Shown here: positions 12,101 through 22,803 of the stretch, in pieces
Numbering within the stretch: position 1 is the stretch's first letter
How the letters are laid out: each line of letters begins with the position of its first letter
DNA from: Centropus unirufus
Lineage: Eukaryota; Chordata; Aves; Cuculiformes; Centropidae
Assembly: GCA_013397695.1 (NCBI GenBank)
Contig: VYZI01000124.1
Location: 821,354-885,353 of the forward strand
DNA length: 64,000 nt
Direction of reading: 5' to 3'
Position numbers and translations under genes: made by a program
The notes under the pieces: generated by a model
Seen by the model: only the letters and a program-made list of their open reading frames with translations
Told to the model about the DNA's origin: nothing
The model's database searches: none

Positions 12101-15100
12101 GTTATTGTTAAAAATTGTGTTGGTTACTAACTACTCTATTTTGCACACTGGAGCTGTTGACTCCTTATCCTGTTGAATTTGGCTTCTTTCCTCTCATACC
12201 ATCCAGCCCAGGCTCTGTGATGAAGGAGCGAACACTCTCTCAAGGCAATTGAATCATAAAAGTTTTTTCAGTTTATACATGCTATTCAAAGATAAAACAG
12301 CTGAAGTTGAAAGTGACATAAAGAACTACGTCCAACTTCTTTCTCTATAAGAAAGCTTGAGGTTTCCATGTATCTTGTTGCTTTGCTTTTACCTTTATTT
12401 GGAATTAGCTTTCTGCATTAAATAAACTGGTAAATCTAAGGTTTTCATGGGTTTTACCCCCTATTTCAACAAAATAAAACTTCTGTCCTTATGATTATAA
12501 AATTTGACTCTGAATATAGTACAATTTCACAATTTTGATTCGAGTTTAAGTATTTTAACTGGGCTACAAGTTTTTAACTCTACTGAATTTCATCCTCTTA
12601 TTAAGCAACTATTCCCTTTTATTTTATTTTTCCCTTTTTCTGTTCCATAGCAGATTTATGATTCAGCAGAAATTCAAGATTGATAAGCCTTTGGGGAAGA
12701 AGAAAGAGAATGCATAATACGGAAGTCAGTATGCAAGCCTCTCCAGCAGCTCTCCTACCATAACAGCTCACATGTGACCCAGTTCATATCACCTTAGAGT
12801 TACCATGATCTCTTTTCTGATACAACCCAACCCTGTCTATTTCACAGGCCCTTGACATGTTTTAAAATGTGATGGAGATACAGCTTCACATCTGTGACCT
12901 AAAAGGTTGTCTCATTCAACAAAGTCCACTGCACAGTTAGGTTGATAGGCGCTATGCTCAATCATTCACAACCAGGCTAGAAGGGATTAATTAACAGTGT
13001 TAAAACTTTTTACCCCAGTCAGCAATCTGCTCCTCCACCCCACTTTTCACCTCAAATTTTATGATACACCAGTCTTATTTAGTTGTTTATTTTTCATATT
13101 TTTTTTCTGTATTTTTTTCCTAACAATTCTGGACAAGAATGTCGTGTGGATCTTCCCAGCTGTCAAAAGTATTCTGGATATGTTGCAGCTGCTGAGTAGG
13201 TGGCTCTGGACTCAGCATGACATATGCAGTGAGGTCAACATGCACAAGATGCCCTCAGAGAGCAGTAGTTTGCCCGTGACTTTCAGACATCTGTTGTTTT
13301 CATTGGAGCTGCTAGTGCTGTTTCCACAGGAATGCTAGATACCAGAAAACCTGGCCGAATTCACTATTTACTAGGCATACAAAACTGTCAGGACAAAATG
13401 AAGAAATAATCAGGATACATGGTAGTGTAGGATGAGATGTTAGATATGGGCTCAAGTCTAGCTGGTACTTTGAAGCATTCACTCAGTGCTAAGAGAAAGT
13501 GTGTTGTAGAAACAGATATCTTCTTGCTATTCTTTTTGTTATATTGTGTCTGGCAAAAATAATTTCTGTTTTACTCATCATGTTTTCCTTGTCCTAGCTT
13601 TGGCAACACATTGATGATGAAGTGTCTTTGATTTCTTGTTATCCTGCCCCAACACCTTTCAGCTTTTAAAGTCATAGTACACACATTATTTTCTTCTCAT
13701 GTTCAGAGGAGGCTAGAAAAAGTTTAAAACCCACCTCTCTTAATCTCTTTATAGAACTCACTCAAAATACACTTCACTTGCTATTGATGAGTTATATCTA
13801 TAAATCTTCATGTTAATTGAACTCAGGGTCTCTTCTTGTCTGCTGGGTGTTCACGGTGTATGAGGGAGAAAAGCTAAAGCCATGAAGGAGTATACAGGCA
13901 CACAGATACCAAGCCTGCTCTTCACAGGGACAATACTTCATCTTTCTTTTATTCGTGTGCATCCAGTGTACTTCAAACAACGAGGTCATCTGCTGAATTT
14001 ATATATAGTTTGGCAAAGGCTTATAATTTCATCACATTGACACAATCAAACTTACTCTCAGCTTAAGTTTAATGATCATTTATTAATATATTTGTTCATT
14101 CATACATTTATTTCTATTTAAGCACTGTAGAGGGTCTTAGTCTGACATACTATTCAACTAAGTACTACAGAGTAGGTGATGCTCAATTACTGAGTTATGC
14201 TGCTTATTTTTGTTGGATATTAAAGTCATGGAGATTGCATCAGTTCAGATTTCTAAAGTGAACTCATTTATGATTTTTTACTTTCTGTTCACATTTTTTC
14301 ACTTTCATGTACACATTCAAAGTCTATCCATAGGAACATAAAGACGTCTCTTAATTTCAAAGAACTGTCTCAATTAGTCCTCAAATGCAGCTTTTTTAAA
14401 ATTGATCTTTGTTGCCTTTCCAGAACATTTTTCAGAAATCAACATAAATACAAGCTGGAATTTTGAAAGATTTTTATTGCACAAAGCCTTCAGAAGTACT
14501 CACTTTTTTTCTAGCATGTCATACCTCAGTGTGACTGATTTTATTTCGTTCTGTTATAACTCTGTGACCACTTTTTTATGAACAATGTATGTAAAATTGT
14601 AAAGTGTCAGAGGCAAGATCTGAATTAGTATGTGCAAATTGCTACAAAAGGGTAAAAATGTCAGCTAGGGTAAATTAATACTGTATAAAGCGGTGGAATA
14701 TATGACTCTACATTTTTTAAAAAAGAACACTTGGAATAGGATTTCCAGAGGAGAGGAAAATTGGCTTAACCTAAACATTTCTCTCAGTAGTGTTGATGTA
14801 AACAGGAATGGACTTCCAGAAAAAAAATATTAAGGGCCACCCACACTGACTGTTTAAGAGCACCACATGAGTGAGGTGTTCTTCTTACCTTTATCTCTGT
14901 GCAAGTACCCTGAGGACACTCCTGTCAACTTGTGCATTTGTGGGCCTTAATCATGCAAGTGCATGGGCCAAACGATTCCCTTGGAACTACTGACATCATT
15001 TTCCTTTTGGCCTTTTAGCTTGCATCTTCTATCACTTCTCTCATCTTGCATCAAGCATAGTTGGCACTTACATTTAGCCACTACAGTGTGACATCAGAAT

Positions 15101-17054
15101 CTTTACACGTGCACTCCTCTTGTCTAGCAGGGTCTCAATATGCCTGTAAAAGTCTCAGAATTTAAAACAGGAGCCTTCTGTCTTACATCTACACCAGCAG
15201 GGTTTTTTGTTTTATTTTTTTTACTTCAGATTGTCTCAGCATTTCTTTTCAAAGGACATAACAATGAAAGTGGTCATTTGAAATGCAAAGCTGGCTAAAG
15301 TGGGTAGAGAATTTGAACCCTTCACATTCACATGAAATTTCATCAATTCTGCCAATTTTCTGCTTGTTTTGGCATTTATTTACATTAGAATATAACTTTT
15401 ACATGGAACAAAATAACATGCAATCAATAGCTTATACATATTCTTCCTTGCCCCTAGGCAATACATTGGGGTAATTCATATTCTGTCTCTTCAGCTGTTG
15501 TAGGAGGGACCCAAAGAGAAATGATTTGCACATGCACTGGTAGGTAGGACACTAAACTAGGAAGAAGTATTTGGGTAAAGGTTGTGTTACTGACCTGAAG
15601 CTTAACCTTGACCCTTTGTTTCACTTCCTTACCTGTTAAGTGCAGAATATGTTGCCTATCACCAGTGTAAGTTGCAGCAATCTCCATATAAAATGTTTTA
15701 TATTATAAGTATGAATATAAAAATAAAATGTTGTCATCTGCTTTTCCAAAGACAATGCCAACATTTAAAGCTGGCTGACTGTATCTGTAAAAACATTAAG
15801 CCTTTTTCTTCCTGCTCAGTAGAAAGGGAGGGAAAAACTCAGACAAGAAGGAGGGTCAGAAGAATGTGCTCTGCAGAACAAAAACACCCTTATGTCGGTA
15901 TTTCCAATAAAAGCGCTCCTCTATTCTGCAAGCAAAACATCAAACGCCCCATAAATATCCCCATAGCAGCAGCCAGGTCCATTTTTCCATCTTCTTTCAT
16001 TGAGTGCTGCTCTTCCAATTTCACTCATAAAAATATTATTATAGGAAAGTGTAAAATCAGTTCCAATTTCAAGGTCTCCAATTCCAAGACTGAAAAGGAC
16101 TATCTGAAAATTACATATTTCTGTTTAATCCAAAAACCAAAGCTTGCAAGTCCACCTGGGTTTTTTGTTTCTACTCTCTGGCAGAGACTGCTGAAAGCAT
16201 AAAACAAGAGAAAAAAAAATCAAGGAGAAAATAATTAAACTTGCAAAATCTTATTGTAAAATTCTCCTATAGAATGCCATGACAGGAAATTATATATACT
16301 TGTATCACTTAGACAACAGTAATGTTTCTTAATACAGTTTAATGTAAATGTATATATATACCAATGTTATCTCTACTAAATTTAGACTAAAAAGTAAAGC
16401 ATAACACCATTTGAGCTTCAAACTCTAGTTTCAGTAGAGTGATGTCATAAATTCTGAGTGTAGATGAAATTACAGCCTTTATACTAATCTAGCAGTTTAC
16501 GTGTGTGTATGTACTTTTGCATGTATATGTGCATGCAAGTTTGAGTTTGTAGATGTGAATATAAGCATTTACTCCTATAGAAGTTTAGTAATCACCTGTC
16601 ACCCCAGCTATTTAACACACAGAATTAAGAAAACACTCCGGTGGCTACACATAGAACACGTGAACACAGTCAAGACATTTTAAAGCCTTAAAGAGAAATT
16701 CTAAAGAAAATTCTTAAAGCTAAAAATAACCCACAAAATATGACAGTAGAGGATAAAAAAATGTAATTATAGGGAATTCAGATTGGTCTATTTCAAGAGT
16801 GTTACCAAGTCAGAATTATGAACGTTTTAGTAGAGAAATATGTTCTTTATTAAAGAAAATATTTTTAAAAAGGATTTTGCCAAATAATTTATTAGACATA
16901 AAGTTCAGTGGAATTTTCTGACAGACAAAATAACAAAAAACCTCCAGTCTGAATAGTAAATGAAAATGTTATAGAAAAGAACCTGTGTAAGGTAGAGCAT
17001 CATGGTTTTAATTTGTTATATTAATCTTGCAGCCAAAAGTTGAGCACCTTGATC

Positions 17055-17090
17055 CGGCACTGTTTGATCCAGAGGGGTCAAACAGTGTAA
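17055..17090. repeat. Inverted repeat: 13-bp stem, 4-nt loop
   Basis: CACTGTTTGA (17058-17067) is mirrored exactly by TCAAACAGTG (17078-17087). The enclosed TCC (17068-17070) can pair with GGG (17075-17077), including one G-T(U) wobble. That gives a continuous 13-bp stem around an AGAG loop. The stem is too short for a microRNA precursor but longer than chance usually gives in this background. It lies about 600 bp from the motif-rich block and may be part of a conserved element. Confidence 0.75.
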
Positions 17091-17689
17091 ATCTCTGTCC
17101 TAAAGAGCCCTGTCCTTGCCCTGACACAAACTTATCACCAGCAGACAATTAAGTTCTTTAAATGATATCTGAAGTTTGTCCTGGTTTTGTTTCTGTAAGG
17201 TTTGATTAAAGCAAGCACAACTTTACGGCTTTTTTTTGACACACTCAGCATCTCCTTGGTAGGTAGAAGTTAAATCAAATATTAAATCCTTACACTGAAA
17301 GGAAAAAAAAATCAATGAACCTCATCTAGTGACTTCACAATACAGACATCTGAGACAAAATGAGGCCGGCACTAGACAGATATTTGACTGCAAGATCAGG
17401 TCTTGCAAAAAGCAATAAAGTTGTCTGGAACTAAATATGAGTATAAATATAAGTTTTAAAACAATGGTAGCCTGGTGAAAATTGTTTCTTATTCCTGTGG
17501 CTGCCTGTCCCAAGATTCAGAATGAAGTTCCTGGACAAAACCTGCTGCTCTATGTAACACAGATTTTGAAATTTAGTCTTGGCTCTAGCCCGATCAGAAG
17601 CCACATTTCATCTGAGGATCAATCAGGGCTTTAAGGGGAAAAGGTCTAATTTCAGTGGCTCTAGAAAGAGACACTTTTTAAAGATTAAG

Positions 17690-18660
17690 ATGCAGATTGA
17701 CGATTACTGTTTATCTTAATGCAAATGATTTTTTTTAGTAATTAATCTCTCTCTTTTCTTTTGAAAAAAGGGCACTCATAAGCAACCTCATGTATTAATC
17801 TGGTCATTAATCTATTTTACCCTAGATATAATAGCAAACTGGATTCTAAAATTTCTTCTGAATTGGGCAAAGCGCCTAATTTGTGGATTTAAATTTATAA
17901 CAGGATTTGGGCACCTAAGGGATATTTACCAACTAACTCAAAAAATAATCGCCATTACCATCATATCAATAAATTCCTACTTTACCTGTGTAATTTTTTT
18001 TCCAAAAACACAAAACTTCTGCAGCCACCAAAGTGCAAATGAGACAAAAGCCTCCTGCTTTTGTGTGATTTCACGTTAAAGCTCACTGGTCATCTTTTTC
18101 TGCCACTCAATAATTTAATCAAGAAACAATAAGCAAAAAAAAATGTTGGAAATCAAAAGGCAAATGTTTGCACCTGCAGATGTGCTATTTTTCTGGATGG
18201 AAAATTGCTGACTCTTTGTCCATTGAATTGGCTCAGAAAATACATGCATAACCACACATATTCCTACCATAACAACATTTGTGTCTCTAATTTATTTACT
18301 AAAGGGCTTTTTAATAAATACTGTCAAATGAATCCAGACTGTTGTTTACATCTCTGAAGAGTAATAAACAGGAGACAATTAACTGCTAATTATTTCCACC
18401 TGGTGAACTCTATTTTGAGAAGTTTTGATTAATTAACAGTGGGGATCTATCATCATCATTTGCTGGTGAGAAGGGAAAAAATAACAATTTGCATCGAATT
18501 AACATTAATCTGAAGTGAGGTCTTTGTCCATTTTCTGGGTCATTGCCACTAAACTCATTATAGAAATAATTGGAAAATGCAGCCACTGTTAATCAATATA
18601 ACAATATGATTTCCTTTATGAAGCTAATAGCAATTATGAGGAAGTCTGAAAAGAAATTTT
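17690..18660. promoter_or_regulatory. Candidate enhancer: octamer and homeodomain motif cluster
   Basis: The block carries two POU octamers, ATGCAAAT at 17719-17726 and ATTTGCAT at 18487-18494. The second overlaps a SOX-type AACAAT at 18483-18488. It also has TAATTA at 17739-17744, TTAATTAA at 18429-18436, an E-box CACCTG at 18397-18402, and four ATTAATC sites (17741, 17794, 17806, 18504) that contain the TAATC core of OTX/PITX-type homeodomains. No transposon sequence is recognisable across it. This composition is typical of vertebrate conserved non-coding elements near developmental genes. AT-rich DNA produces TAAT motifs by chance, so this is an inference. Confidence 0.3.
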
Positions 18661-20237
18661 AAAAAAGAAGTACAGAAGTCTTTTCTTTAACCATTAATAT
18701 CGACTTACTTTCAACCAGTCACAGAGTGCAGAAAACTGGCTATTCTCTGCTTTCAATGTAGAAAAAACTTTTCATTTGAAAGAAAATATTGAAAATACTG
18801 GGGGCATTGTTTCAGTGCTGCTAATTTCCTCTCTAGTTGCTGCCTACTCATCTCACTGAAAAATATTGTGTAGAATGATTTTAGGCTGTGGTCCTTCATG
18901 TGGTATCCAAGGTGTCTCAGTTTCCCTGGACTGATCCCTGGAAGATTATCAGTTGTGCCAGGTTCTCATTTGGCAATATGAAAGCTAGTCCTTAGCAATG
19001 CATCTTAGCCACCCTACATTTTCCTCACATCTAATCCTACCCTTTTTTTTTTGAGATCACAGAGGTATTGGTTAAGGATCCTCAAGGAAAATTTTACAAC
19101 TTGTTTGTTCTATATACACTGCTGAGGAGAGAGTTGATTCGAACATAGGGATAAGTCAAAGAAATGTTAGTTATTATGCATTTAATTATTCTGAGAGTTT
19201 CCAGGGCATTGGATGAACATGCTTTTAAAGCAGAGGAGTAAAAATCAATATAAAAATATAGCAAGTATAATGTTAAAAAAGGGGAAGGCCAGAACATTTT
19301 CCCTCTATTCTTCTCACTGTACTGCTTTTATTAGTCTTCTCAGTTAATTTTCACCCCTCATCTTTCTGACCTTCAGCTGTACACACATGAAATTTATCTC
19401 CGTATCCACCCACCCCTCTTTATCGACTGCTACTATTTTAGAATATATTTGCTCTTGAGTTTATGGGGATGCCAGACATTGCCTGTTTGCTGTTGTACCA
19501 ATCAAGATTTGAGGCGAAAGCATTAAATAATTCTTCCCTTTCTATTTTTTGCCTTTTTTATGTATTTAACAGATATAGCAAAGAGCTAATGGAGATATAT
19601 GGAAGGTGGACTGTTCTTAGGACAGTATTTGATCTGTTATAAACCAAACAAACCTACCAGCAATAGCATTTGTTCTAGAAATGTTTCATCATTTCATATT
19701 AAATTAAGGGACTCATATTCATATTTTCTTATATTCTGCAAAAGTCTTTCTGCCTTAAGAGCTTTTCTCTTTCCACCCATACTTTTCTAATACTCTTCAC
19801 AAGCTTCCTAGCTAACAAGACAAATACTGCTGCTTAAGTAGGTTATTTTTTACAATGAGAGCAGTTGATGTACTGACAGGATAAGCAGCAACTAGTGTGC
19901 TATAGATTTAATTCCCATCCAGAACTTATACTAGGACAGCTAAGTGACTCTGTTGCTCTAGAAGATGTGTGACTCATTCTCAATTATTGAATTAATGGAT
20001 AAATTTCAAGTTTTAGACAAACATACAATAAATGTATTTCACCATTCATAACAATGGCTCACACGGCCTTAATGTTACGTCTTTCTTTAATAAGTAAAAT
20101 GCAAATTCTAGTTCTTTATTGGATTCAGATCAATTACATACCTGTCAAATCTAAAATTTGCTTATTTGATATCTTGAGCGTACAACTTTACCTATGCAGA
20201 AATGTTTTCATTTACTGTAGTTTTCAGATTTGTAGTA

Positions 20238-21641
20238 CATAGAATCAGAGACTCATAGAATCATAGAATTGCCAGGTTTGAAAAGACCTCCAAGATCATC
20301 AACTCCAACCACACCTAAGTACCACTAAACCATATCCCCAAGCGCCTCATCTACCCATCTTTTAAAAACATCCAGGGCTGACGATTCCACCACCTCCCTG
20401 GGCAGCCTGTTCCAGCAACCAGTGACCCTCTCAGTGAAAGATTTTTTTTTTCCTAATGTCCAAGCTGAACCTAGCATCAGTCACTTGAGAGAAGAGACCC
20501 GCATCCACCTCTCCTAAGCCTCTTTCCAGGTAGATGCAGGCAGTAATAAATTCTCCTCTCAGCCTCCTCTTCTCNNNNNNNNNNNNNNNNNNNNNNNNNN
20601 NNNNNNNNNNNNNNNNNNNNNNNNNNNNNNNNNNNNNNNNNNNNNNNNNNNNNNNNNNNNNNNNNNNNNNNNNNNNNNNNNNNNNNNNNNNNNNNNNNNN
20701 NNNNNNNNNNNNNNNNNNNNNNNNNNNNNNNNNNNNNNNNNNNNNNNNNNNNNNNNNNNNNNNNNNNNNNNNNNNNNNNNNNNNNNNNNNNNNNNNNNNN
20801 NNNNNNNNNNNNNNNNNNNNNNNNNNNNNNNNNNNNNNNNNNNNNNNNNNNNNNNNNNNNNNNNNNNNNNNNNNNNNNNNNNNNNNNNNNNNNNNNNNNN
20901 NNNNNNNNNNNNNNNNNNNNNNNNNNNNNNNNNNNNNNNNNNNNNNNNNNNNNNNNNNNNNNNNNNNNNNNNNNNNNNNNNNNNNNNNNNNNNNNNNNNN
21001 NNNNNNNNNNNNNNNNNNNNNNNNNNNNNNNNNNNNNNNNNNNNNNNNNNNNNNNNNNNNNNNNNNNNNNNNNNNNNNNNNNNNNNNNNNNNNNNNNNNN
21101 NNNNNNNNNNNNNNNNNNNNNNNNNNNNNNNNNNNNNNNNNNNNNNNNNNNNNNNNNNNNNNNNNNNNNNNNNNNNNNNNNNNNNNNNNNNNNNNNNNNN
21201 NNNNNNNNNNNNNNNNNNNNNNNNNNNNNNNNNNNNNNNNNNNNNNNNNNNNNNNNNNNNCATGACAGTGGCAGCCAGTTTCTTGATCAGAATACTGTGA
21301 GAAAATGTGTCAAATGCTTTACTGAAATCCAGGTGGACTCTGTCCACAGCCTTTCCCTTGTCCAATAAGTGTGTCACATTGTCATAAAGGGAAATCAGGT
21401 TAATTTGACAGGATTTTCCTTTCATGAACATATCTTGACCGGGCATTATCACCAAATTGTCCTGCATGTGCTATGTGATAGCACTAAAGATGTCCTGTTC
21501 TGTGACCTTCCCTGGCACTGAGGTCAGGCTGAAAAGCCTGTAGTTTTCTGGATCCTCCCTCCAACCTTTCTTGTAAATGGGCGTAGCATCTGCCAGCCTC
21601 CAGTCAAATGGAACTTCCCCAGTCAGCCAGGACTGCTGATA
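20238..21641 (-). mobile_element. CR1 retrotransposon, interrupted by assembly gap
   Basis: The left end has repeated CATAGAAT-type 8-mers (20238-20269), followed by a typical CR1 3' UTR in reverse (short phrases such as CCTCCCTGGGCAGCCTGTTCCA). After the N run, sequence from 21261 encodes RT on the minus strand. The element is cut at its 5' side near 21641, where it stops matching the related copy at 26070-27330. The 3' UTR and RT parts lie in consistent order and orientation, so one element spanning the gap is the simplest reading. A second insertion hidden in the gap cannot be excluded. Confidence 0.85.
20575..21260. other. Assembly gap (686 N)
   Basis: This is an unbroken run of N inside a CR1 element. 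By alignment to the related copy at 26070-27330, the missing element sequence should be about 355 bp (equivalent of roughly 26216 to 26567). The run is therefore about 330 bp longer than expected. Either the gap size is only an estimate or it hides additional sequence. Reading frames that cross it have no meaning. Confidence 0.97.
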
Positions 21642-21692
21642 GATGAACATGTGCCTGACCATTTTGATACTCACAGTGATTTTGAAATGCAA
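21261..21692 (-). pseudogene. CR1 ORF2 reverse-transcriptase remnant
   Basis: The minus strand right of the gap encodes part of a CR1 reverse transcriptase in two frames. From about 21467 down to 21261 it reads through HLDFSKAFDTFSHSILIKKL, which contains RT motif A (F-S-K-A-F-D). From about 21692 to 21490 it reads YQQSWLTGEVPFDWRLADAT and FSLTSVPGKV, the segment before motif A. The frame change is near 21470-21480. The product is incomplete and inactive. It shares unusual wording with the copy at 26505-27078, so both come from the same subfamily. Confidence 0.85.
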
Positions 21693-22785
21693 TGATACAA
21701 AGGTGACTCTTAAGCAAGCTTTGTTGTATTAATAATCAACATGGTTTGATACTAGGGAAATTGATTAGGCTATGTTATATAATGAATAGGAAACAAAGAT
21801 ACTGTACAGATGTTTGATTATCTGTATGTATTTGAAGTGTTAAGAAAACATATCGAGACATTTATCTTTGTCCATATGGGTGTGTAACTGTGCACCAGCA
21901 TTTTAAAAACAATGCAAACTGGCATGAGCCTGAACCAGTAGTATTCTAGCCCACTGAATCTAAATCAAACATCTTCAGTATTGCTCTGGTTTCTGTTAAT
22001 ATATTCTTAGTTAAAAAAATAAATGCAAAAGTTTACTTGTAAATTTTTTTTTTAATTAAAGAGTTCATTTGCACGCTAAAAGAATTCATCACAGCATAAA
22101 ATACTATATCACCTTTAAATTTGGGATCGAGTGGATTGGGGGTAGATCATTTTTTTCAGGGTTTTTTTGCACCTTAAAGACATTGAAGACTACTGAATAT
22201 ATTCCTCTAAGAATTATGTTTAAAAAAAATGGATTTTTTCACTTAGCATTCAGGATCAAAATCAGGAATGACTAATCAAGCCCCTGAGCCAATTCTGTGG
22301 CAAAGCACAGGACCTTTTGCTATAAATAACGATGTACAATCCCACTTAATTTCAACACATCTTCAGCCTCGATCCTAATCACATCACTCCAAAAATATGC
22401 TGGCAAAGAAGGAAGAAATTGTGCCTAGAGAGAATATCACAATGACAGATACACAGCATAGTTAACACAGGAGAACTGAAAAGGATTCTGGGTCTGTTTT
22501 TAGTGAGTGGGTAAATATATACTCTATGTTAAGATTAAGTTCTTGTCACACATTGATAAAGAAAAAATAAGTAGAGATAAAGAGATATCAGGCCTAAGTC
22601 AATTTATATGACTGAGATCTGAAGAACCAAGTAGAGAAATATGACAGTACTTTCTGTAACCACAATCATGATTAATTACCCATTGTGAGTAAAAGACAGA
22701 GAAAAAGCATCTCAGAGAAAGATAAAACTGAAGAAAAAGCATCTCTAAATTTTTGACTGACCTTGTGTTGTTCCTTCACTGTGAC

Positions 22786-22803
22786 CACACACACATACAC
22801 ACA
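22786..22803. repeat. Short CA microsatellite
   Basis: Imperfect (CA)n, interrupted by one T (CACACACACATACACACA). It is a simple repeat without other context. Confidence 0.8.

Larger units (their letters stand above)
10936..20237. other. Long unique non-coding stretch with possible regulatory DNA
   Basis: No gene is supported. The stretch includes a diverged 113-bp-period duplication (11901-12100), an ATG-started frame at 15693-16202 that lacks any recognised domain, a hairpin (17055-17090) and a motif-rich block (17690-18660), each listed separately. The rest is AT-rich with pyrimidine runs. I recognise no transposon. Confidence 0.5.

Noticed and set aside
18481..18496. Canonical SOX2-OCT4 composite site
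   Set aside because: The SOX-type AACAAT and the octamer overlap in the wrong order and spacing for the usual composite motif. Only the separate motifs are reported.
20534..21467. Long frames of 243 and 302 codons crossing this interval
   Set aside because: Most of their length is the N run 20575-21260, so they are artefacts. Only the right-hand part on the minus strand is real CR1 sequence.
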